A stretch of 30,632 bases of DNA, taken from positions 1 to 30,632 of the forward strand of contig QMZM01000001.1 in NCBI GenBank assembly GCA_003663175.1, given 5' to 3'. Origin of the DNA: Candidatus Altarchaeales archaeon. GTDB lineage: Archaea; Altiarchaeota; Altiarchaeia; IMC4; QMZM01. Under the pieces are notes generated by a model. It saw nothing but the letters and a program-made list of their open reading frames with translations, had not been told where the DNA came from and did no database searches. Numbering within the stretch: position 1 is the first letter of the stretch; each line of letters starts with the position of its first letter. The translations under genes and the position numbers were made by a program. This document shows positions 23,470 to 30,632 of this stretch, one piece after another.

Positions 23470-25191
23470 ATGTATTATAGAATTCTGGAACATATAAGGG
23501 ATGTGGTTAAGAAGGCAATTCATAAGAATTTGATAGATGAGATAGATGTATATGAGTCAGAGGTAGCCGACTTCTCTTCTACAATTGCCTTTAGACTCTC
23601 AAGGAAATTGAAAAAGAGCCCGATAGATATTGCTTTTGAATTGAGTAAGAAGATCAAACCAGAGATGTATGTTGAGAAGGTGGAGGCGAGGAATGGGTAT
23701 CTAAATTTCTATCTAGGTTATGAGGAATTATTCCCAGAGATCATTAGAGAGGTCAGAACGAGGGGTAGCGATTATGGAAGAGCACTTGACAAGAGAAAGA
23801 GGATAATCCTTGAGCATACATCGATAAATCCCTCCGGTCCGGTACATATTGGAAGACTCAGAAATTCATTAATTGGGGATGCGATCGCAAGAATATTAAG
23901 GTTTAATGGCTTTGAGGTTGAGACACACTACTATGTTAATGACACAGGAAAGCAGATCGCAATAATCTTCCAGGGGTTTAGGGATGGAATTAGACCTGAT
24001 AGAGATATCATAAAATTTTATGAGAAATACAAGGAAAAGGATGATTTTGTAGTATTTTTTGAGTATGTGGCTGCAAATAAGAGATTCGAGACGGATTCAA
24101 AATTTGCGGACAGAGTAGAATCGGTCATAAGAAGGATAGAAAATGGTGATGAGAAAATACTTGACGAGATTTCATCCATCGCAAGAAAATGTCTCAACGG
24201 TCAAAGAGAAATATTTGATAAGTTAAATATAAAATTTGATAAATTCGATTTCGAGAGTGATTACATAAGAGAGGGGAGGGTCAGGGATGTTATAAATTTC
24301 TTAAAGAAGAGCAAATACTGGAGGGTAACTGAAATTGGTTCTGGTCTTGATTTGAGAGAATTTGGCATAGAGAAGAAGGGTGGAGTTTCTATCATCGAAA
24401 GGTCCGATGGCACATCTGTGTATTTAACCAGAGATGTCGCATATCATCTTGAGAAGAGTAAACTCGGCGACATCTTGCTTAATGTTCTCGGGGAAGACCA
24501 TAAACTTGAATTTCTGGAGTTAAAGACGATTCTGACAAAGATATACAAATTAAGCATTCCAATAAATGCAATACATTATTCATTTGTTAATTTTGAGGGT
24601 ATGGAACTATCAACGAGGAAAGGGCTCATCGCGCCAGTTGACAAACTTATCGACGAGGCCATTGAAAAGGCTGAGAGGGAAATTGAGAAGAGAAGTGTTG
24701 CATCAAGGGATATCGCCCCAAAGATAGGCATAGGCGCAATAAAGTATCATATTCTGAGGACAGCCCCCTCTAAGCCAATAACATTCAGATGGGAAGAGGC
24801 TCTCCATTTTGATGGAGAATCTGCTCCATATATACAATATGCTCATGCCAGGTGCTGTAGAATCTTGGAAAAGGCGGATGTAGATATCGATACCATAGAT
24901 GTCTCATCTCTAAAAATTGGAAGACTTGAGATCGAAGAGAGGAATCTCCTGTTCCAAATACTGAGATTTCCGAATGTAGTTGAGAGGGCTGGGAACGAAT
25001 TAAAGCCGAATATAATAGCAAATTATCTCTATGACTTAGCAAGTTGTTTTAACAGATTCTATAGGGAGTGTCAGGTACTTAGAACTGGGAGAAGAATAAG
25101 AGAGAGGAGATTATTGCTTGTTGATTGCGTAAGAATAATTCTAAGCAATGGATTGGATTTATTGGGAATTGATGCGCCAGAATGTATGTGA
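23470..25191 (+). CDS. argS: Arginyl-tRNA synthetase
   Basis: Protein of 573 residues from the ATG at 23470 (a GTG at 23464 is possible). The N-terminal Add1 domain covers about 1-100, followed by the class I site EHTSINPSGPVHIGRLRN with HIGR at 126-129, a DxGKQI segment, and the KMSKS-equivalent MELSTRKG at 378-385. The C-terminal anticodon-binding DALR domain ends the protein, including YDLASCFNRFYRECQV. It charges tRNA-Arg and needs tRNA for activation. A TATA-like ACTATAATAAAA lies about 20-30 nt upstream. Confidence 0.97.
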   Translation: MYYRILEHIRDVVKKAIHKNLIDEIDVYESEVADFSSTIAFRLSRKLKKSPIDIAFELSKKIKPEMYVEKVEARNGYLNFYLGYEELFPEIIREVRTRGSDYGRALDKRKRIILEHTSINPSGPVHIGRLRNSLIGDAIARILRFNGFEVETHYYVNDTGKQIAIIFQGFRDGIRPDRDIIKFYEKYKEKDDFVVFFEYVAANKRFETDSKFADRVESVIRRIENGDEKILDEISSIARKCLNGQREIFDKLNIKFDKFDFESDYIREGRVRDVINFLKKSKYWRVTEIGSGLDLREFGIEKKGGVSIIERSDGTSVYLTRDVAYHLEKSKLGDILLNVLGEDHKLEFLELKTILTKIYKLSIPINAIHYSFVNFEGMELSTRKGLIAPVDKLIDEAIEKAEREIEKRSVASRDIAPKIGIGAIKYHILRTAPSKPITFRWEEALHFDGESAPYIQYAHARCCRILEKADVDIDTIDVSSLKIGRLEIEERNLLFQILRFPNVVERAGNELKPNIIANYLYDLASCFNRFYRECQVLRTGRRIRERRLLLVDCVRIILSNGLDLLGIDAPECM

Positions 25192-25359
25192 AGAGATTAA
25201 GGATTAAGATGCATTTGATCTGTCCAATCGAAGAGGTGTGTTGCTAAACCGATATGAGATATACCGCAAGGATTGTGGATATTCAATTAGCTCTGTTACT
25301 GATACTCGGTAGAAATATCGGAGAGCGGTTTTCTAAGAGCTAAGAGAGAATTTGAATAC
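25192..25359. other. 168-nt convergent intergenic region with competing inverted repeats
   Basis: No gene or tRNA is recognised. CCGATAT at 25249-25255 pairs with ATATCGG at 25315-25321. ACCGA at 25248-25252 could instead pair with TCGGT at 25306-25310, and ACCGC at 25263-25267 with GCGGT at 25325-25329. A CTAAGAG unit repeats in tandem at about 25333-25346. It may be an argS 3' UTR structure or a small RNA. Confidence 0.3.
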
Positions 25360-25746
25360 TCACAGTAGTGATTGCTCTCCAACAATAGTTTCAATACTTA
25401 GATACTTATCATTTATGCCTATGGAGTAATTTTTTTTAGAAATTAAGGCGTCTATTGAGTAGAATCTCGGCTCCTTCTTTTGGAATTTTATACATATATA
25501 TGCATCACATTTAGCAATATCGGAAAATTTTTTTAATTCCGTAGCAGCCTTCTTTACATTTAATCTATCTTTTTTTGTGACCTTGCACTCTATCAGCAAT
25601 ATTTTTCCATCCTTAATTGCGATTACATCTGGAACTGGAAATTTTATACTTCCTGATCCTGCAGACCTAACTGCGGTCCAGCCATATTTCCAGAATTTCC
25701 TTATTATCTCGCGCTCAAATCTCGCTCCTTTTTGATATTTATTCAT
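25360..25746 (-). CDS. hjc: Archaeal Holliday junction resolvase Hjc
   Basis: Protein of 128 residues from the ATG at 25746, which overlaps the preceding stop as ATGA; an in-frame start at 25779 lies inside that gene. Catalytic residues of the nuclease fold are present: Glu11 (ARFEREI), Asp40 (FPVPDVIAI), Glu53 and Lys55 (LLIECKVTKK), plus the RSAGSGS segment at 27-33. It cleaves four-way junctions as a dimer. It is the last gene of the homocysteine operon, probably only by gene order. Confidence 0.93.
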   Translation of the reverse strand: MNKYQKGARFEREIIRKFWKYGWTAVRSAGSGSIKFPVPDVIAIKDGKILLIECKVTKKDRLNVKKAATELKKFSDIAKCDAYICIKFQKKEPRFYSIDALISKKNYSIGINDKYLSIETIVGEQSLL

Positions 25747-26477
25747 TTTGTGACCAATTCTGGTAGATTTCCGAAGCATGCCATTTCATCCCCTCTTATT
25801 ATTATTGTGCCATCTATCCCCTTGATCTCCTTTGCCTTCTGAATTCCCCTCTCAATTCCATTCTTACCCCTTACGCAATTTGCAATTGCAGTTGCCGATG
25901 CATCCGCCAATGCACACGACTTTGCAACGACAGTAACTGCGTCCGCATCTCCAAAATTTACTGAATGACCAACTGATGATGAACTCGTACATACACCAAT
26001 CTTTCCAGATTCTGGCATGATCTTTAATGCAATTCTATTTGAAAATCTGGAATTGCCCGCATATATTCTAACTGTTACTGGATTACTCACCCTTAAACAT
26101 ATATCCCCGCCATTATCAACTATAACATTATTCGCCCCATTCTTTAGCATGAATTCGCATATCAATTCGGCAATTGTCCCGGCAACAGATGCCATCGGTC
26201 CCACATTAACCCTCTCTGCCACATCTGCCATAATCTTCACAATTCTTGGAGCGTTTTTACTTATGTTCAGGGGAGAATAGGATGTCAGGAAAAATTTATC
26301 CTCAATAATATAATTTTCAAGCAGCATGTAGTTCTTCTCAAGTTCTAATAGTGCCTCATTCTTTAAATCTTTATCACAATATACCTTAATCTTGGAATTT
26401 CCATACTCAATTTTAAATTCATTCAAATTTCCTAAATCTCTTGAAGATCTTGAAGAGATAGACTTCTTCTCGGACAT
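25743..26477 (-). CDS. UPF0280/COG2122 family protein (homocysteine synthesis)
   Basis: Protein of 244 residues from the ATG at 26477; ATGs at 26489 and 26507 or a TTG at 26426 just after the upstream stop are alternatives, since all ATG choices overlap the ferredoxin gene. Conserved features: NVGPMASVAGTIAE near 104-117, NVIVDNGGDICLR, CTSSSSVGHSVNFGDADAVTV and CALADASATAIAN. The family is ApbE-like in COG2122. Its Methanosarcina member (MA1715) has been tied, with DUF39 and NIL-ferredoxin proteins, to homocysteine formation from aspartate semialdehyde and sulfide. Here all three are contiguous, supporting that role. Confidence 0.85.
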   Translation of the reverse strand: MSEKKSISSRSSRDLGNLNEFKIEYGNSKIKVYCDKDLKNEALLELEKNYMLLENYIIEDKFFLTSYSPLNISKNAPRIVKIMADVAERVNVGPMASVAGTIAELICEFMLKNGANNVIVDNGGDICLRVSNPVTVRIYAGNSRFSNRIALKIMPESGKIGVCTSSSSVGHSVNFGDADAVTVVAKSCALADASATAIANCVRGKNGIERGIQKAKEIKGIDGTIIIRGDEMACFGNLPELVTK

Positions 26478-26839
26478 GCTCGAATACATGCTCCACAGAT
26501 TATACATTTTTCACCATCTACTACAAGTTTCCATTCTTCATTGAATGATAGGGCATTTGTTGGACACAGTGCAATACATGCTCCGCAATCAACACATCTT
26601 GTATCGTCATTCACAATATTCTCCCCAAGCCTTATTACCTCAACACCCTTTCTTCTTAGAGACTCTATCACCATCTTTTGATCCTCATCATCCCCAAGAA
26701 TTGTTATGATTAATTCTGCCTCATCATAATCAACCTTTGCCCTGAGAATATTTATCAGTATTCCAGTTTCAAGCACCGTCGTTGCAATTATTGGCGAATC
26801 TACAATATCCGATGAATATCTTAGTATGTATTTATTCAT
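26432..26839 (-). CDS. NIL domain - 2[4Fe-4S] ferredoxin protein (homocysteine synthesis)
   Basis: Protein of 135 residues. The N-terminal NIL domain (about 1-75) is a ferredoxin-fold module also seen on MetN transporters. Two 4Fe-4S motifs follow: CVDCGACIALCP near 82-93 and CIICGACIRACP near 112-123. The Methanosarcina homologue MA1822 works with the DUF39 protein in assimilating sulfide into homocysteine, probably supplying electrons. It starts 4 nt after the DUF39 gene stop and overlaps the COG2122 gene. Confidence 0.9.
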   Translation of the reverse strand: MNKYILRYSSDIVDSPIIATTVLETGILINILRAKVDYDEAELIITILGDDEDQKMVIESLRRKGVEVIRLGENIVNDDTRCVDCGACIALCPTNALSFNEEWKLVVDGEKCIICGACIRACPRRSLSLQDLQEI

Positions 26840-26843
26840 CTTC

Positions 26844-28352
26844 TTACCTTTTACCTACTTCAATATCTCTCCTAATCAAATCTGCAGTTGAGATTATTCC
26901 AATTACATTGTATTTATCATCAACGACCGGAGTTGCATTTATGTTATACTTATCTAATCTCCTTGCAACAACATCGATATATTCATCTGGTTTGGATACA
27001 ATAACATTCCTCGTCATTATATCTCTTAATCTTTTCCTTCTCCTTGCAATGGCATTTGTTATATCCCATGATGTTATAATCCCAACAAGTTTACCTTCAT
27101 TATTGACTATCGGAATCTGATCGATCTGATTCTTTACAAGTAAATTTGATACGAAATCTATTGAGTCATCCTCCTTTGCAGTTATAACATTCCTCGTCAT
27201 TATATCCTTTACTCTTGGAATTCTCTCGATCATCCTCATCTCTTTAAATTCAGTATCTCTTGGCAAATTCTCAACACATTTACTAAGGAAGAATTCCTTC
27301 TCAAGAATCAATTCCTTCAATTTTTCTGCGATCTCAATGGATTTCTTTATACTTGAGAGGGGGCTTGTCTTTACCTTCCTACCATTTATTTCAATTCTTC
27401 CAGAGAGCAATTCCTCAAATTTTACCCTTTTAATTATTGGTCTGTCTCTCCTCCTAACTCCATAGTCCAATATGTCAACTTCTATATCCTCATTCCTTAT
27501 TGCAGTATTCCTTGCAATCTCCTCATCGAGAATCGGGATTGGGATTCCGATCCCCACAAATAGAGATGTCCCATAGTTTTGAATTACTGCAGCCTTTAAA
27601 AATTCTGGATCCATTTCCTTTAGATTCCCTATAACGGAAATCGTTCCGAAGCCCGTTTTTGGAGAGTGTTGGGTTCCCTCCCCGGCGACATACCCCTGAG
27701 CACCGCACAGGAATATTCTTGTTCCGAGACCAATTGTCCTGTAATCTGGGTCATTTATCAACGGATTTAATTCGCCAGAGCCGGCAAAATTCACATTTCG
27801 CATTCCCGGCAATAATGTGCCCATATAGGTATGTATGACTTCTGAGGTCGAGTTCGTTGCGGCGTTATATCTCTGATACGAATTTCTCGGATTAAACATC
27901 ATTGCCTGATTTAGGTCCTCAATTGTTATTGTAGTGTTCAATTTTTTTCTTGGATAACAATCGGTCCCATATGAAATTGCCCTGAGATTTATCTCTCTCC
28001 CAGATACGAGGTCTTCAATTACATGTCCGCCACCATACTCAAAGCCTTTATCCTCAGATAGTTGAGCTGCTCCGAGATAGGCATCAACTGCGGCAATTCC
28101 CGTATATGCCTCAACATCATTAAGCCAGACCTTCTGCATCTTTATCGGAGGATCAGAATGTCCAAAATTCATAAAGATTCCCGAGGAACACATGGTGCCA
28201 AATGTTCCGGTAGTGACAATGTCCACTTCCCTTACTGCCCTCTCCGGATTTTCATCGAATATATCTGGCATTTCATCTGCCCTCACCACCACAACCTCTC
28301 CGTTTCTTATCTTCTCATTGATGTGTTCAATTGTCTTTCTCATCTTATTCAT
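26844..28352 (-). CDS. Homocysteine biosynthesis protein, DUF39 (COG1900) with C-terminal CBS pair
   Basis: Protein of 502 residues from the ATG at 28352 (28343 also possible; the reading frame stays open to 28523 but that would cross the divergent gene). The DUF39 domain covers about 1-375 with Cys55 (GTMCSSG) and Cys132 (GTDCYPRK), spaced exactly as the persulfide cysteines Cys54 and Cys131 of Methanosarcina MA1821. A CBS pair at about 385-500 (KDIMTRNV and RDIMTRNV starts) matches MJ0100, whose CBS module binds SAM and methylthioadenosine. Expected role: sulfur transfer onto aspartate semialdehyde with feedback by SAM. First gene of the operon; divergent from an HTH-CBS regulator. Confidence 0.93.
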   Translation of the reverse strand: MNKMRKTIEHINEKIRNGEVVVVRADEMPDIFDENPERAVREVDIVTTGTFGTMCSSGIFMNFGHSDPPIKMQKVWLNDVEAYTGIAAVDAYLGAAQLSEDKGFEYGGGHVIEDLVSGREINLRAISYGTDCYPRKKLNTTITIEDLNQAMMFNPRNSYQRYNAATNSTSEVIHTYMGTLLPGMRNVNFAGSGELNPLINDPDYRTIGLGTRIFLCGAQGYVAGEGTQHSPKTGFGTISVIGNLKEMDPEFLKAAVIQNYGTSLFVGIGIPIPILDEEIARNTAIRNEDIEVDILDYGVRRRDRPIIKRVKFEELLSGRIEINGRKVKTSPLSSIKKSIEIAEKLKELILEKEFFLSKCVENLPRDTEFKEMRMIERIPRVKDIMTRNVITAKEDDSIDFVSNLLVKNQIDQIPIVNNEGKLVGIITSWDITNAIARRRKRLRDIMTRNVIVSKPDEYIDVVARRLDKYNINATPVVDDKYNVIGIISTADLIRRDIEVGKR

Positions 28353-28414
28353 CAGACAAAAAATAATACTATTTATATTGGAATTATTCATATATAAATA
28401 CAAATTACCATAAA

Positions 28415-28432
28415 TTATGCATATATGCATAA
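28415..28432. promoter_or_regulatory. 18-bp perfect palindrome, likely operator
   Basis: TTATGCATATATGCATAA is its own reverse complement. It lies in the divergent gap between the DUF39 operon and the HTH-CBS gene, covering the start codon at 28425 and the presumed transcription start. A TATA-like TATATAAATA at 28390-28399 is at the right distance (about 30 nt) to initiate there. Occupancy would block the regulator's own transcription. Confidence 0.6.
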
Positions 28433-28991
28433 AATGTTGCCAGAATTGTCTGAAATAAGAAGGATAAGAAAGAGATTGGGAATGACACAAACAGAATTGG
28501 CGAGAATGGCAAATGTGAGCCAATCATTAATAGCAAGGATCGAAAATGGAGCGGTTGATCCGAAGTATTCCAATGTCATGAGAATCTTCAAGACATTGAA
28601 CGAGATAAAGAGTAAGGAGTTGTGTGCAAGAGACATAATGACACCCAATGTTGTGGGAATTCAGATGAACAGTTGTATAGGGAAGGCGGCAAAACTAATG
28701 AGGACCCACAATATTTCACAATTGCCAGTCTTTGATGGAAATAGGATTATAGGCTCCATATCTGAACAATCGATCCTTGATAAGGTTTCAAGTGGGATTG
28801 ATATCGAGAAATTATCATCAAAGAGAATTAATGAATTAATGGAGGAACCATTTCCAATCGTGGGAATGAAAACTCCTCTAAGCACAATTTCTCTGTTATT
28901 GGGGAACAATAAGGCTGTTCTTGTTGTGGAGAAGGGGGAGATAAGAGGAATAATTACTAATGCTGACCTACTCAAGGTTCTGAGAGGATAA
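28425..28991 (+). CDS. XRE-type HTH regulator with a CBS domain pair (paralogue B)
   Basis: Protein of 188 residues. The ATG at 28425 is preferred over 28434 because MHKMLPELSEI aligns without gap to MDRIFPNISDI of the paralogue at 14741. The HTH covers about 8-58 (LGMTQTELARMANVSQSLIA); the CBS pair covers about 67-188 with ARDIM, GSISEQS, ELMEEPFP and GIITNAD. It probably senses an adenosyl compound and controls neighbours: the divergent DUF39 operon (also CBS-containing) and/or the LeuC-like gene 34 nt downstream. A perfect palindrome overlaps its start. Confidence 0.88.
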   Translation: MHKMLPELSEIRRIRKRLGMTQTELARMANVSQSLIARIENGAVDPKYSNVMRIFKTLNEIKSKELCARDIMTPNVVGIQMNSCIGKAAKLMRTHNISQLPVFDGNRIIGSISEQSILDKVSSGIDIEKLSSKRINELMEEPFPIVGMKTPLSTISLLLGNNKAVLVVEKGEIRGIITNADLLKVLRG

Positions 28992-29025
28992 TATTTAAAT
29001 TTTATATACAAGATAGTAAAAGAAG

Positions 29026-30282
29026 ATGGGAAAGACAATTTCTGAGAAGATATTGAGTATGCACTCTAAGGAGGATGCATATGCCGGCGATATAGTGATT
29101 GCAGAGATAGACTTTGCTATGAGTCAGGATGGCACTACACCATTAGCAATAAAGTCATTCAAGGAGATGAATTCCAAGAGGGTCTGGAATCCAAGGAAGA
29201 TGGCGTTTGTTATAGACCACTCGGCGCCAAGTCCAAATCAGGATGTGTCAAATCTACACAAGATGATGCGCGAATTTGCAATTGAACATGGAATAGAGAA
29301 TTTCTATGATATTGGCTCCGGGGTTTGTCACCAGGTTATGGTTGAGAGTGGGAGCATCACATCTGGTGACCTTGTTGTTGGTGCAGATTCACATACCTGT
29401 ATGTATGGGGCATTGGGTATATTCGCAACGGGAATTGGAAGTACAGATATGGCGGCCGTGTTTACATCTGGAAAATTGTGGTTCAGAGTTCCCGAGACGA
29501 TGAGACTTATAATAAATGGAAATCTTCAGAATGGAGTTTATGCAAAGGATTTAATTCTCCATATAATCGGAAGATTGGGTGCCGATGGTGCAACTTATAT
29601 GACAACAGAATTTACTGGTGAGTTGATTTCAAAATTGTCAATGGACTCTCGCTTTACAATCTGCAATATGGCGGTTGAGATGGGTGCAAAGACCGGAATA
29701 ATTAAACCCGATAACAAGACAATAGAATGGCTTAAAAATAGAACAAAAAGAAAACCATTAATCCTGGATAATGACCCAGATGCCGAATTCTCAAAGACCT
29801 TGGAGTTTGATGCCGATGACATTACACCGCAAATAGCAAAACCTCACAGAGTTGATAATGTTGTCGACATAACTGATGTTGAAGGTATTAAAATAGATGA
29901 GGCGTTTATAGGAACGTGCACAAATGGGAGATTAGAGGATTTGGAAATTGCGGCGAGGATTCTCAAGAATAAAAAGGTTAATAGGGATGTTAGATTTATA
30001 GTTGCACCGGCATCCAGGGAGATATACATAGAAGCGATGAATAGGGGGATAATTCAGATACTTCTCAGGGCGGGGGCTGCTATCGTGACTCCGGGCTGTG
30101 GACCATGTGTTGGAACCCATAATGGCGTTCCTTCGGATGGCGAGAATGTCATTTCAACCGCAAATAGGAATTTTAAGGGAAGAATGGGCAATAATAAGGC
30201 GTTCATCTATCTGGCATCACCGGCAACGGTTGCAGCGTCGGCAATAAAGGGGGAAATCACCGACCCAAGAGAATTTATATAA
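29026..30282 (+). CDS. leuC: 3-Isopropylmalate dehydratase/homoaconitase-like large subunit
   Basis: Protein of 418 residues of the short archaeal LeuC/HacA type. The Fe4S4 ligands are Cys298 (FIGTCTNGR), Cys358 and Cys361 (TPGCGPCVG). ADSHTCMYGALG at 120-131 and IDHSAPSP at 63-70 are catalytic-core motifs. It dehydrates and rehydrates a tricarboxylic acid together with a LeuD-like small subunit, here the gene at 17907. Assignment to leucine, homocitrate-chain or citrate metabolism is uncertain. A TATA-like TTTATATAC lies at 29001-29009, so it may have its own promoter after the HTH-CBS gene. Confidence 0.9.
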   Translation: MGKTISEKILSMHSKEDAYAGDIVIAEIDFAMSQDGTTPLAIKSFKEMNSKRVWNPRKMAFVIDHSAPSPNQDVSNLHKMMREFAIEHGIENFYDIGSGVCHQVMVESGSITSGDLVVGADSHTCMYGALGIFATGIGSTDMAAVFTSGKLWFRVPETMRLIINGNLQNGVYAKDLILHIIGRLGADGATYMTTEFTGELISKLSMDSRFTICNMAVEMGAKTGIIKPDNKTIEWLKNRTKRKPLILDNDPDAEFSKTLEFDADDITPQIAKPHRVDNVVDITDVEGIKIDEAFIGTCTNGRLEDLEIAARILKNKKVNRDVRFIVAPASREIYIEAMNRGIIQILLRAGAAIVTPGCGPCVGTHNGVPSDGENVISTANRNFKGRMGNNKAFIYLASPATVAASAIKGEITDPREFI

Positions 30283-30347
30283 TATTTATATTAATTAATC
30301 TCCCTTCCCTTTCATAAATATAATGGGTTTACAGCCTCTCATTTAGA

Positions 30348-30632
30348 ATGATAGACAAAAGAAAGTTAGACCACTTGAGGATCTGTATCGAGGAGGATGT
30401 AGAGTCCGGAGATCCGGGATTCGAGAATATAAGATTGGAGCATAAGGCATTGCCCGAGGTCGACTTTGATGAGATTTCAATGGATATAGATCTCTTTGGA
30501 AAGACACTAAGGTACCCAATAATCATAGAGGGAATGTCTGGTGGCTTGGGGCGTGGGAGGAAATTAAATAGAGACCTCGCAAGGGTCGCCCAGGATTATG
30601 GAATCGGACTTGGGGTGGGAAGCCAGAGAATA
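30348..30632 (+). CDS. fni: Isopentenyl-diphosphate delta-isomerase, type 2 (5' part only)
   Basis: The first 95 codons run off the window edge; no stop is present. The protein begins MIDKRKLDHLRI and contains LEHKALPEVDFDEI, the family's L-x-H-x-A-L-P-E, then LFGKTLRYPIIIEGMSGG (usually MTGG), an LNRDLARVAQDYGI helix, and GVGSQR at the end. The FMN- and NADPH-dependent enzyme interconverts IPP and DMAPP for isoprenoid lipids. A TATA-like CATAAATATAA lies about 25-35 nt before the ATG. Confidence 0.93.
   Translation, partial: MIDKRKLDHLRICIEEDVESGDPGFENIRLEHKALPEVDFDEISMDIDLFGKTLRYPIIIEGMSGGLGRGRKLNRDLARVAQDYGIGLGVGSQRI

Noticed and set aside
25248..25310. Possible box C/D guide RNA (terminal ACCGA/TCGGT stem, CTGA near the 3' side, about 63 nt)
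   Set aside because: The C box (ATGAGAT) deviates from RTGATGA and no acceptable C'/D' pair is present.
28353..28523. Longer N-terminus for the DUF39 protein
   Set aside because: It would cross the divergent HTH-CBS gene and adds Cys/His/Tyr-rich residues without homology; the MNKMRKTIEH start gives the expected cysteine positions.
1..30632. Insertion sequences, integrase or prophage genes
   Set aside because: No transposase, integrase or terminal inverted repeat pairs with target duplications were recognised; the 88-bp and 12-bp repeats have local explanations.

Overview
The window reads as a compact, AT-rich chromosome segment from an anaerobic archaeon, most like a euryarchaeon with methanogen-type sulfur metabolism. 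It holds archaeal-only or archaeal-type genes: sn-glycerol-1-phosphate dehydrogenase, geranylgeranylglyceryl-phosphate synthase, aIF2-beta, aIF5B, a histone-fold protein, deoxyhypusine synthase, NurA, Hjc, DtdA and type 2 IPP isomerase. A ThiI without rhodanese but with a CxxC pair, plus the DUF39 / NIL-ferredoxin / COG2122 homocysteine set, points to a sulfide-using anaerobe. Genes overlap or nearly touch, and TATA-like boxes commonly lie 20-35 nt before start codons, which suggests many leaderless mRNAs. I cannot name the lineage from sequence alone. No insertion sequence, CRISPR array, rRNA or prophage is visible.

Layout. 1-2075: two tandem paralogous membrane proteins sharing an identical 88-bp tract. 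2082-3928 (-): thiI-dtdA. 3978-4628: a YIP1-like membrane protein. 4742-4929 (-): tRNA-Leu(UAG) and tRNA-Cys(GCA). 5023-5409: a histone fold with a C-terminal helix. 5479-10540: aIF2-beta, DUF424, egsA, GGGP synthase, hisH and infB in one direction, ending in a dph2 gene cut off after 83 codons against the convergent nurA. 10549-12164 (-): VTT/DedA membrane protein then nurA. 12248-14676: deoxyhypusine synthase, agmatinase-family enzyme and an anchored Cys-rich surface protein, all overlapping or abutting. 14741-15304: HTH-CBS regulator. 15305-18422 (-): LeuD-like subunit, a SpoIIM-fusion membrane protein and an isocitrate/isopropylmalate-type dehydrogenase. 18488-20448: an odd small ORF, RDD protein, a solitary Cas6 and a membrane-anchored Mth938-like protein. 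20433-23396 (-): a 987-residue SNAP/TPR-like protein. 23470-25191: argS. 25360-28352 (-): homocysteine synthesis operon ending in hjc. 28425-30282: second HTH-CBS regulator and LeuC-like large subunit. 30348-end: start of type 2 IPP isomerase.

Functional themes. Lipid backbone synthesis (egsA, GGGPS, fni); translation and its modifications (aIF2-beta, aIF5B, deoxyhypusine synthase with an agmatinase partner, a broken diphthamide gene, s4U via ThiI, D-aa-tRNA editing, ArgS, two tRNAs); sulfur amino-acid synthesis controlled by CBS domains; and a split tricarboxylic-acid dehydratase (leuD and leuC about 10.6 kb apart, each near an HTH-CBS paralogue). The observations I would check first are the truncated dph2, the deoxyhypusine synthase-agmatinase pair, the 18-bp palindrome over the start of the HTH-CBS gene beside the homocysteine operon, the non-leucine-like active-site residues of the 'leu' genes, and the orphan Cas6.
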